From Streptomyces sp. NRRL S-37 (GTDB lineage Bacteria; Actinomycetota; Actinomycetes; Streptomycetales; Streptomycetaceae): a stretch of DNA of 64,000 bases. The DNA lies in contig NZ_JOIZ01000014.1 of NCBI RefSeq assembly GCF_000721605.1, positions 1 to 64,000 on the forward strand, read 5' to 3'. Both the position numbers and the translations under genes were made by a program. The notes beneath the pieces are model-generated. The model ran no database searches and had not been told where the DNA came from. It saw only the letters and a list, made by a program, of their open reading frames with translations. Of this stretch, positions 26,660 to 33,703 are shown piece after piece (positions within the stretch are counted from its first letter, which is position 1; each line of letters starts with the position of its first letter).

Positions 26660-27649
26660 TCAGGCCGTGCGGCGGCGCAGCAGCCGGAAGGCCGCGTAGA
26701 CCAGGAGTGCGGCGACGGCGAGCAGGATGCCGGAGGCGACCAGGTGGAGCGGCCAGTAGTGGGCGCCGGGGTGGAAGTCGCGGTAGAAGCTGACGGCGTC
26801 GAGGTCCGCCAGCGCCGCCTCGCACTCGGGCGTCATGCTGCTGTGGCAGGGAACGGCCAGCCGGTCGCCGTCGGCGGTCAGGACGCCCTGGCCGATCCAG
26901 AGGCCCTCCCCGGCCGGGCCGTCCCGCAGGCTGGTGACCCTGGTGACCGCGGGCCACAGATGCGGCAGGGCGGCGTGGACGGCCGCCCACAGCGCCCCGA
27001 GCACGACGGCGGCCGCGGCGAGCGCGGCCAGGGCGCGGCGCAGCAGCAGCCCCGCGAGGACGCCCACGGCCAGCCCGGCCAGGGCCAGGGCCACCGGGAC
27101 GGTGCCGTCGGCGTAGAACGTGGGGTAGTGGTCCCACGACAGGGCGGTGTCGATGCGGCCGTCGGCCGCCGTCCAGGCCAGACGGTGCAGGCAGACCAGC
27201 AGACCGGTCGCGGCGGCGGTCAGCACGGCCGGGAAGGCGAGCCGGGAGGCCAGCCAGCGGGCCGGGGAGACACTCTGGGTCCAGGCGAGGCGGACCGTGC
27301 CGGACTCCATCTCTCGGCCGGTCAGCGAGCCTCCGGCCCAGGCGGCGACCAGGAACGGCACGGCGAGCACGGCGAAGGTCGTGTAGGTGTAGACGTCCTC
27401 GTAGAGCGTGACCGAGTTCTGGTCGTAGCTGCATCTCCCGGTGATGCCGCAGCTGTTGTACTGCTTCCAGGCCGCCGCCGAGGCGTCGGTGAGCGGGCCG
27501 CCGAGCCAGAGCAGGGCCGCGCCGAGCAGCAGCACGGTCGCCGCACCGGTGAGGAGGGCCGGGCGGTGCAGCCGGTACAGCCAGCGCAGCTGCCGGGGTG
27601 CGGGAGCGGGGAGACCGGTGGTGGCCGGGGCGGTCAGGGTGGCGGTCAT
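26660..27649 (-). CDS. ABC transporter permease
   Basis: A 329-residue ABC-2-type permease with about six helices. An N-terminal helix (LLTGAATVLLLGAALLWLGG) is followed by a long outer loop with several cysteines (NSCGITGRCSYDQ), then LAVPFLVAAWAGGSLTGREMESGTVRLAWTQ (quoted in part), a usual start of this family. ATG 27649 overlaps the ATPase gene's stop (ATGA). Substrate unknown; in YtrA-type operons these transporters are often linked to cell-envelope stress. Confidence 0.9.
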   Translation of the reverse strand: MTATLTAPATTGLPAPAPRQLRWLYRLHRPALLTGAATVLLLGAALLWLGGPLTDASAAAWKQYNSCGITGRCSYDQNSVTLYEDVYTYTTFAVLAVPFLVAAWAGGSLTGREMESGTVRLAWTQSVSPARWLASRLAFPAVLTAAATGLLVCLHRLAWTAADGRIDTALSWDHYPTFYADGTVPVALALAGLAVGVLAGLLLRRALAALAAAAVVLGALWAAVHAALPHLWPAVTRVTSLRDGPAGEGLWIGQGVLTADGDRLAVPCHSSMTPECEAALADLDAVSFYRDFHPGAHYWPLHLVASGILLAVAALLVYAAFRLLRRRTA

Positions 27650-28527
27650 GCGGCGGCCTCCATGGGGTCGGCCGGGGTGGGGGCCTCGGGGTTGCGCAGG
27701 TAGGACAGGACGAGCTCCTCCAGGGACGGCGTGCCGGTACGCCAGTCGCCGGGCAGCGGGCCGGACGGGCGGATCAGCGCGCTGACCTGGCGACCGGTGG
27801 CGCGGGACTCCACGACGTCGTGCGGGGCCAGGGCGGTCGCCGCCGGGGCGGAGACGCGGGCGTGGGCGGCCAGCAGGTCGTCGATCCCGCCGGCCAGACG
27901 GACCCGGCCGCCGCCGATCAGCAGCAGGTGGTCGCAGGAGTCCTCCAGCTCGGCGACGACGTGCGAGGACATCACGATCGTCGTGCCGTGCACGGCGGCC
28001 TGACCCATCAGTACGCCCATCAGCTCGTGGCGGGCCAGCGGGTCGAGGTCGGCCATCGGCTCGTCCAGGAGCAGCAGTTCGGGCCGCTTGCCCAGGGCCA
28101 GGGCGAGGGCCACGCGGGTGCGCTGGCCGCCGGAGAGGGAGCGGATGCGCTTGTCCGGGTCCAGGTCGCCGCCGGCCACGATCCGCCGCGCGGTGTCCGC
28201 GTCCCAGCGGCCGGGGTTCAGATCGGCGCCCATGCGCAGCGTCTCGTCGACCGTGAGCTGCGGGTACAGCGGCTTGTCCTGGTCGACGAAGCCCACCCGG
28301 GGGCGGGCCGTCGCCGGGTCGGTGCCGAGGACGGTGATCGTGCCGTCGGTGGGGGCGAGCAGCCCGGCGGCGATCGCGAGCAGTGTGGACTTGCCCGCGC
28401 CGTTGGGGCCGACGACGGCGCAGACGCGGCCGGCGGGCAGCCGGAAGGAACAGTCGCGCAGCGCCCATGCGGCGCGTCGGCCGAAGCGCTTGCCGAGCGC
28501 GTCCGCCTCGATGGCCGGGACGGTCAT
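27646..28527 (-). CDS. ABC transporter ATP-binding protein
   Basis: A 293-residue ATPase. Walker A is GPNGAGKST (about 42-50), Q-loop VGFVDQDKPLYPQLTV, signature LSGGQRTRVALALALG, Walker B LLLLDEPMADLDPLAR and H-loop SSHVVAEL. ATG 28527 overlaps the GntR stop (ATGA), so regulator, ATPase and permease form one tightly coupled operon. Signature and length fit exporters of the YtrB/BcrA group. Confidence 0.95.
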   Translation of the reverse strand: MTVPAIEADALGKRFGRRAAWALRDCSFRLPAGRVCAVVGPNGAGKSTLLAIAAGLLAPTDGTITVLGTDPATARPRVGFVDQDKPLYPQLTVDETLRMGADLNPGRWDADTARRIVAGGDLDPDKRIRSLSGGQRTRVALALALGKRPELLLLDEPMADLDPLARHELMGVLMGQAAVHGTTIVMSSHVVAELEDSCDHLLLIGGGRVRLAGGIDDLLAAHARVSAPAATALAPHDVVESRATGRQVSALIRPSGPLPGDWRTGTPSLEELVLSYLRNPEAPTPADPMEAAA

Positions 28528-28949
28528 GAAGGGTCTCCCTGAGAGGTCTTCGGAGGTGCGGGGTCCGGCGTTCGTACCGGGTAGTGGGTTTCGAGCACGG
28601 CGGTGAAGAGCGCGGCCACGTCCTCCCGCTCCAGGCCGGCCGCACGGGCCCGCCCCGCCCAGTCCTCCAGCTCCGTGCGGAGCGGGGAGTCGGCGGGGGC
28701 GGCGCCCAGGGAGCGCCGTACGAAGGTGCCGAGGCCGCGCCGGGCCTCCACCAGGCCCTCGCGTTCCAGCTCGCGGTAGGCCTTCAGCACGGTGTTGGGG
28801 TTGACGGCGGTGGCCTCGACGACCTCGCGGGCCGTGGGCAGCTTGTCGCCGGGTGCCAGCAGGCCCAGGCGCAGGGCCTGTTTGGTCTGCTGCACGATCT
28901 GGACATAGGTGGCCACGCCGCTGTGCCGGTCGATGCGGTAGTCGATCAC
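28524..28949 (-). CDS. GntR-family repressor, YtrA subfamily
   Basis: A 141-residue regulator. A GntR winged helix (about 14-80: YVQIVQQTKQALRLGLLAPG, KLPTAREVVEATAVNPNTVL, YRELEREGLVEARRGLGTFV) is followed by a short tail rather than a large ligand domain, the YtrA hallmark. GTG 28949 is only seven bases from a 36-base palindromic operator, so autorepression of the whole operon is expected. Confidence 0.93.
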   Translation of the reverse strand: MIDYRIDRHSGVATYVQIVQQTKQALRLGLLAPGDKLPTAREVVEATAVNPNTVLKAYRELEREGLVEARRGLGTFVRRSLGAAPADSPLRTELEDWAGRARAAGLEREDVAALFTAVLETHYPVRTPDPAPPKTSQGDPS

Positions 28950-28955
28950 TCGACA

Positions 28956-28991
28956 ACCACCCTTTCACTAATTGAGTAGTGAAAGGGTGGT
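28956..28991. promoter_or_regulatory. Operator of the YtrA-type regulator
   Basis: A perfect 15-bp inverted repeat, ACCACCCTTTCACTA (28956-28970) and its complement (28977-28991), separated by ATTGAG. The low-GC centre overlaps the expected promoter of the GntR/ABC operon. The length and symmetry exceed chance and suit a GntR dimer. Confidence 0.85.
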
Positions 28992-29058
28992 GCAAGGTGA
29001 CGGAAAAGTCAATCGCGCTCCCGTGAACCGGTCGGTGGGGGTCGTCCGATGAGGGGAT

Positions 29059-29211
29059 GTGAGCGAAACGAGAAGCGACGGGGAGCTGTTGCGCGCCGTC
29101 GCGGCGGACGGCGACCGGCGCGCCTTCGAGGAGCTGTACCGGCGGTACGCGCCGTGGCGATCGGAGCGGCCGGCTCCCTGGGCCTGCTGCTCGCCGCCGT
29201 GCCGAGGCTGA
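29059..29211 (+). pseudogene. ECF sigma factor remnant (region 2 start only)
   Basis: GTG 29059, preceded by GAGGGG, opens SETRSDGELLRAVAADGDRR then AFEELYRRYAPW, the typical start of an ECF RNA polymerase sigma factor. After APW (about 29157) the sequence becomes RSERPAPWACC and stops at 29209-29211, so regions 2.2-4 are gone. The sequence beyond belongs to a membrane protein in another frame. An internal deletion fused two genes. Confidence 0.75.
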
Positions 29212-29777
29212 TGGGCAATCAGGCGGACGGCCGGCCGGCGCTGAACGCCCTGCGGGCGTCCGCCGTGGCCTTCGCGCTGGGAGCGGCCTTCGTGCTGGAC
29301 GACCCGGCCCGGCACACCACCGCCGCCGTTCCCACCCGGCGGGCCGTCCGCCACGGACTGCGCGTCCTCCTCGTGGCCCCGGTCGCCGCCGTGTGGTGGA
29401 CCGCCGCGCTGCTCCTGGTGCCCGTGCCCGTACGCCCCCCGGCCGCCGCGATCACCCTGGAGGCGGCGACGGCCCTCGCCCTCGCCCTGGCCGGGTCGGC
29501 GTTCGCGGTCCGCCGCGGGGACGGCGCCCGGCCGGGTCAGGCGGTCGCCGCGTTCCTGCTCACCGGGTCGGTCCTGGGCCCGCTGCTGACGCCCGGGAAC
29601 TGGGCGCTGTTCACGACCCCGGACGACCCGGGGTGGGCGGCGGGCCACGACCGCTGGGCGGTACTGCTGTGCGCGGCGCTGCTGGTGGGCGCGGTGTGCG
29701 CGACGGAACCGGGGCGCCGCGTCACCTTCCGCCGGCTCAGGTCTCCGTCCGGTACATCAGGTCCGTCTCGTGCGTGA
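29154..29777 (+). pseudogene. Membrane protein fragment after a deletion
   Basis: A 207-codon open frame starting inside the sigma-factor remnant encodes about five hydrophobic helices (for example AAGSLGLLLAAV, VLLVAPVAAVWWTAALLLVP, AAITLEAATALALALAGSAF), resembling the back half of a Streptomyces ABC-associated membrane protein. It lacks its own ribosome site at GTG 29154 and its C-terminus (after GRRVTF) runs 41 bases into mshD's 3' end. Probably what remains downstream of a deletion, though an expressed truncated protein cannot be excluded. Confidence 0.6.
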
Positions 29778-30663
29778 CGAAGCCCAGCCGCTCGTAGACC
29801 GACACCGCGGCCTTGTTGTCGGCGTCGACGTAGAGCATGGCCGTCGGCAGGCCCCGGTCCGCCAGGTGCCGCAGCCCGATCGTGGTCAGTGACTTGCCGA
29901 GGCCGCCGCCCTGGGCGTCGGGGCTCACCCCGAGGACGTACACCTCACCGAGGCGCTCCGCCGCGTGCGTCTTGGTCCAGTGGAAGCCGACGAGCCGGCC
30001 GTCCCTCTCCGCCAGGAAGAACCCCTCGGGGTCGAACCACGCCTCGGCCTTGCGGTCGTCGAGGTCGCGCTGGGTGAGGGCGCCCTGCTCGGGGTGGTGG
30101 GCGAACGCGGCGGCGTTCACCGCGAGCCAGGCGGCGTCGTCCCGGCCCGGCACGAAGGTGCGCACGGTCACGCCGTCCGGCAGCACCGGGTCGGGCAGGT
30201 CGAGGCCGGCCAACGGCCGCCGCATCTGCCGCAGTTCCCGGAACAGCGTCAGCCCGAGGACCTGCGCGAGGTGCCGGGCGGCGGAGTGGCCGCCGTGCGC
30301 CCACACCCGCAGCCGCTTCCCGGAGGCGGCGAGCAGCGCCGAACCGAGCGCCCGCCCGTGCCCGTGGCCCCGGTACGAGGGGTGCACGACCAGCTCGGCG
30401 GCGGGCGGTTCCACTGGATCGGTGTCCTCCAGCTGGGCGTATCCGACGAGTTCGTCGTCGACGGAGAGCAGCAGGTGCGAGACCCCGTCCCGCTCCCCGC
30501 CGCGCAGCTGCAACCTCCCCTGCTCGGACACCGCCTGCTGTCCGTCGACGCGGGCGGCCTCGGCGAGCAGGGCGAGCACCGCCTCGGTCTGCCCGGGGCC
30601 GAGCGCGGCATACGTCTGGAGCGAGCGGGGGCGGCCGGGCCGTGCGAAGTCGTCGCTGGTCAT
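29737..30663 (-). CDS. mshD: Mycothiol synthase (acetyltransferase MshD)
   Basis: A 308-residue enzyme of two tandem GNAT domains, acetylating Cys-GlcN-Ins to finish mycothiol, the actinobacterial thiol. The N-terminal domain has ELVVHPSYRGHGHGRALGSAL; the C-terminal, active domain has EVYVLGVSPDAQGGGLGKSL (in part) and ends LYVDADNKAAVSVYERLGF. FFLAERDGRLVGFHWTK precedes the second. ATG 30663 (MTSDDFARPGR) is chosen; a longer frame upstream is not supported. Confidence 0.94.
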   Translation of the reverse strand: MTSDDFARPGRPRSLQTYAALGPGQTEAVLALLAEAARVDGQQAVSEQGRLQLRGGERDGVSHLLLSVDDELVGYAQLEDTDPVEPPAAELVVHPSYRGHGHGRALGSALLAASGKRLRVWAHGGHSAARHLAQVLGLTLFRELRQMRRPLAGLDLPDPVLPDGVTVRTFVPGRDDAAWLAVNAAAFAHHPEQGALTQRDLDDRKAEAWFDPEGFFLAERDGRLVGFHWTKTHAAERLGEVYVLGVSPDAQGGGLGKSLTTIGLRHLADRGLPTAMLYVDADNKAAVSVYERLGFVTHETDLMYRTET

Positions 30664-30811
30664 GCGTACGAGATTAAAGGGAGGCGGCCGCAAAACGGAC
30701 GGCAACGGTGACGGGGAAAGTTAAACCAGGCCGTAACCTCGAAGACCCTGTCGCGCTACGCGCGTTGACTCTAGGCTGCGCCGGTACCCACTCGGACCCT
30801 CAGGGGGGCGC

Positions 30812-32632
30812 ATGCCAGCCACATCCCCGGCGCACCACCAGCGCCGCAGACGCCGTACGAACCGTCTCCTCGCGACCGCCGCCGGTGTGCTCACCGCCGG
30901 CGCGCTGGCCGCGGCCGCCCTGCCCGGGTCGGCGACGGCGGGCGAGAACCACGGGAACAAGGGCAAGTCCCACCCCGGTCGCTACCAGGACGTGCAGCTG
31001 CTGTCCTTCAACGACCTGCACGGCAACCTGGAGCCGCCGTCCGGCTCCTCGGGCCGGGTCACCGAACTCCAGCCCGACGGCACGACGAAGACCGTCGACG
31101 CGGGCGGGGTGGAGTACCTCGCCACCCACCTGCGCCAGGCGCGCGAGGGCAACCGCTACTCCATCACCGCCGCCGGCGGCGACATGGTCGGCGCCTCCCC
31201 GCTCCTCTCGGGCCTCTTCCACGACGAGCCCACCATCGAGGCGCTGAACAAGCTCGACCTCGACGTGACGAGCGTCGGCAACCACGAGTTCGACGAGGGT
31301 GCGAAGGAACTGGCCCGCCTCCAGAACGGCGGCTGCCACCCGGACGAGGGCTGCTACACCGACAAGAGGTTCAAGGGCGCCGACTTCCCGTACCTGGCGG
31401 CGAACGTCCTGGACGAGAAGACGAAGAAGCCGGTCCTCAAGCCGTACTGGGTGTGGAAGAAGCAGGGCGTCAAGGTCGGCTTCATCGGCGTGACCCTGGA
31501 GGGCACCCCGGACATCGTCTCCGCGGAGGGCGTCAAGGGCCTCGCCTTCAAGGACGAGGTCGAGACGATCGACAAGTACGCCAAGGAGCTCCAGCGCCAG
31601 GGCGTGAAGTCGATCGTGGCGCTCATCCACGAGGGCGGCTTCCCGGCCTCCTCCTCCTACAACTACGACTGCGACTCCCCGGGCGCCGGCGACGGCATCT
31701 CCGGCCCGATCGCGGACATCGCGAAGAACATCACGCCGCAGGTGGACGCGCTGGTCACCGGCCACACCCACAACGCGTACGTGTGCACCATCCCCGACCC
31801 GGCGGGCAAGCCCCGCATGGTCACCTCGGCCGCGTCCTTCGGCCGCCTCTACACCGACACCACGCTGACCTACGACCGCGCGACGGGTGACATCGCCCGT
31901 ACGGCCGTGAAGTCCGCGAACCACGTGGTGACCCGGGACGTCCCCAAGGCGCCCGACATGACCGCGCTGATCGGCAAGTGGAACACCCTCGCCGCCCCCA
32001 TCGGCAACCGCCCGATCGGCTACATCTCCGGTGACATCGTGAAGGACGGCACCGAGTCTCCGCTCGGCGACCTGATCGCCGACGCGCAGCTGGAGTACGG
32101 CCGCACGCTGGACGCGGAGACCGACCTGGCGCTGATGAACCCCGGCGGCATCCGCGCGTCCCTCACCCACGCGGCCGGCGGTGCGGAGGGCGACGGCGTG
32201 GTGACCTTCGCCGAGGCCTTCACCGTCCAGCCGTTCGCCAACACGGTCAACCTCCAGGACTTCACCGGCGCACAGGTCATCCAGGCCCTGAAGGAGCAGG
32301 TCAGCGGACCGAACGAGGCCGCCCCGAAGATCCTCCAGATCTCCTCCGGCCTGACCTACACCCTGGACCTGACGAAGTCCGGCGCGGACCGCGTGGTCAC
32401 GGACTCCATCAAGCTCGACGGTTCCGCGATCGACCCGGACGCCACCTACCGTGTCGCGACGAACAGCTTCCTCGCGGGCGGCGGCGACGGCTTCCCGACC
32501 CTGGGCCAGGGCACGAACGACCTGGTCGGCGAGGACGACCTGGCGGCGCTCGAGCGCTACCTGACCGCCCACTCGACGGCGTCGAGCCCGCTCGCCCCGC
32601 CGGCGGCGGACCGCATCACGATCGTGCGATAA
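30812..32632 (+). CDS. Secreted 5'-nucleotidase / UshA-like phosphoesterase
   Basis: A 606-residue secreted enzyme. An N-terminal signal peptide with a run of Arg (RRRRRTNRLLATAAGVLTAG, then ALPGSATAGE) may be Tat-type. The metallophosphatase domain carries NDLHGN, VGNHEFDEG and TGHTHNAYV metal-binding motifs; the C-terminal 5'-nucleotidase domain has NPGGIRASL and AEAFTVQPFANTVN. It frees phosphate from extracellular nucleotides. Upstream GTTAAACCAGG-CCGTAACCTCG (30720-30741) is only a weak PHO-box-like pair. A homologous Streptomyces gene beside mshD is known to be PhoP-controlled, to my recollection. Confidence 0.94.
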   Translation: MPATSPAHHQRRRRRTNRLLATAAGVLTAGALAAAALPGSATAGENHGNKGKSHPGRYQDVQLLSFNDLHGNLEPPSGSSGRVTELQPDGTTKTVDAGGVEYLATHLRQAREGNRYSITAAGGDMVGASPLLSGLFHDEPTIEALNKLDLDVTSVGNHEFDEGAKELARLQNGGCHPDEGCYTDKRFKGADFPYLAANVLDEKTKKPVLKPYWVWKKQGVKVGFIGVTLEGTPDIVSAEGVKGLAFKDEVETIDKYAKELQRQGVKSIVALIHEGGFPASSSYNYDCDSPGAGDGISGPIADIAKNITPQVDALVTGHTHNAYVCTIPDPAGKPRMVTSAASFGRLYTDTTLTYDRATGDIARTAVKSANHVVTRDVPKAPDMTALIGKWNTLAAPIGNRPIGYISGDIVKDGTESPLGDLIADAQLEYGRTLDAETDLALMNPGGIRASLTHAAGGAEGDGVVTFAEAFTVQPFANTVNLQDFTGAQVIQALKEQVSGPNEAAPKILQISSGLTYTLDLTKSGADRVVTDSIKLDGSAIDPDATYRVATNSFLAGGGDGFPTLGQGTNDLVGEDDLAALERYLTAHSTASSPLAPPAADRITIVR

Positions 32633-32639
32633 GCACGGA

Positions 32640-32682
32640 CGGGGCCGGTACGGGACGTGTTCACCGCCTCGTACCGGCCCCG
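32640..32682. terminator. Terminator after the nucleotidase gene
   Basis: A 13-bp perfect stem, CGGGGCCGGTACG (32640-32652) with its complement (32670-32682), and a 17-base loop. It lies seven bases after the stop and ten before the convergent DUF1737 gene's end. Confidence 0.8.
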
Positions 32683-32691
32683 ACGTGTGTC

Positions 32692-32880
32692 TCAGCCCTC
32701 CCTGCCGCCCCACACCACCGCCTGGGCGACGATCACCCGCTCCCCGTCGAACGTCAGGGCCGGCCCTTCGTGCAGGCGGTACCCCTTCGCGAGCGCCTCG
32801 CTCACCCGACGGCAGAACGCGGCGTCATCGGGTCCGGTCAGTACGCGGTAGACGGGCAGCCCGTCGGGCGGTGTCGACAT
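32692..32880 (-). CDS. DUF1737 small protein
   Basis: A 62-residue protein matching DUF1737: LPVYRVLTGPDDAAFCRRVS, then LAKGYRLHEGPALTFDGERV and a VIVAQAVVW end. ATG 32880 (MSTPPDGLP) is used; an upstream TTG exists at 32898. The family is common next to nucleotidases and other genes and has no known function. Converges with the nucleotidase gene. Confidence 0.82.
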   Translation of the reverse strand: MSTPPDGLPVYRVLTGPDDAAFCRRVSEALAKGYRLHEGPALTFDGERVIVAQAVVWGGREG

Positions 32881-32966
32881 GGGGGAAGCGTGCCACAAAC
32901 CCCTCTTTCGGGTGATCCGATCGTATGGGCCTGCGCACGCCGCTGACGTATGCCTATGGTGAAACT

Positions 32967-33254
32967 ATGGCAGACCACACCACCATCCAGGTGTCCCGGC
33001 AGACCCGCGACCACCTCGCCCAGGTGGCGAAGGAGCGGGGCATGACGCTCGGGCAACTGGTCGAGCAGCTGGCGACACAGGAGCTCACCGCCGAGCAGAT
33101 CGCGGAACGCGTGGCCGCCACGCGCGCGGTGTTGCGGGAGCGGATGGGATGCACACTGACCGACGAGGAGTTCGATCAGGGCCCGGACGTACTGGCCAAC
33201 ATCTATGCGATGGCCGCCGAGAAGATGCACGCACAGAGGGGCCGAGCCGCGTGA
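32967..33254 (+). CDS. Ribbon-helix-helix antitoxin
   Basis: A 95-residue protein with an N-terminal RHH fold (TTIQVSRQTRDHLAQVAKER then GMTLGQLVEQLA) followed by a helical tail for toxin binding. ATG 32967 is preceded by GGTGAAA. Its stop overlaps the start of the PIN gene by four bases (GTGA), the usual antitoxin-toxin order. It is expected to repress its own promoter upstream. Confidence 0.85.
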   Translation: MADHTTIQVSRQTRDHLAQVAKERGMTLGQLVEQLATQELTAEQIAERVAATRAVLRERMGCTLTDEEFDQGPDVLANIYAMAAEKMHAQRGRAA

Positions 33255-33649
33255 TCATTCTCGACACCAGCGCCGTCGTCGCCCTCGCCCAGGGGCACCG
33301 CGCCCTGCATCACCTCGCCGACAACGTGGCCCACACGCCCGGTGACTGGCTGCACGTCCCGGCACTGTGCCTGATGTACGCCGAGTCACTGGAGAAGGGC
33401 GTCGCCGGTGATGTGCTCGCACTGCCGGGCGTCATGGTCGACGCGCTTCACCAGACAGCGGCGGCGACGGTCGGCAGTATGCACAGGGAGGGCTGGGGCG
33501 GCACCGACACCTGCCACGCCCTCTACATCGCCACCCCGCACATGGAGACCGGGGGCATGTCGATCATCCTGACCGGCCGGGAGGACGACTATCCGCCCGG
33601 CGTCCTCACGGTCGACATCGACTCCCCCGGCATGCTCGGCTTCCACTGA
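33251..33649 (+). CDS. PIN-domain toxin (VapC-like)
   Basis: A 132-residue PIN-type RNase. The first acidic ligand is D5 in IILDTSAVVAL; others probably E (in YAESLEKG), D in GGTDTCHAL and D in REDDYPPG, though the last two deviate from the usual PIN spacing. It starts at GTG 33251, inside the antitoxin stop. Likely cleaves RNA when the RHH partner is lost. A strong hairpin follows the stop. Confidence 0.82.
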   Translation: MIILDTSAVVALAQGHRALHHLADNVAHTPGDWLHVPALCLMYAESLEKGVAGDVLALPGVMVDALHQTAAATVGSMHREGWGGTDTCHALYIATPHMETGGMSIILTGREDDYPPGVLTVDIDSPGMLGFH

Positions 33650-33656
33650 GGCGTCC

Positions 33657-33686
33657 GGTCCCACGCCGGGAGGACGGCGTGGGACC
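33657..33686. terminator. Bidirectional terminator
   Basis: A perfect 12-bp stem GGTCCCACGCCG (33657-33668) with 33675-33686 and a six-base loop GGAGGA, between the convergent PIN toxin and pectinase genes. Confidence 0.85.
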
Positions 33687-33703
33687 TGGTGCGGGAGGCG
33701 GGT

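Noticed and set aside
30720..30741. PHO box before the nucleotidase gene
   Set aside because: GTTAAACC and CGTAACC are 11 apart but poor matches; kept as weak comment only.
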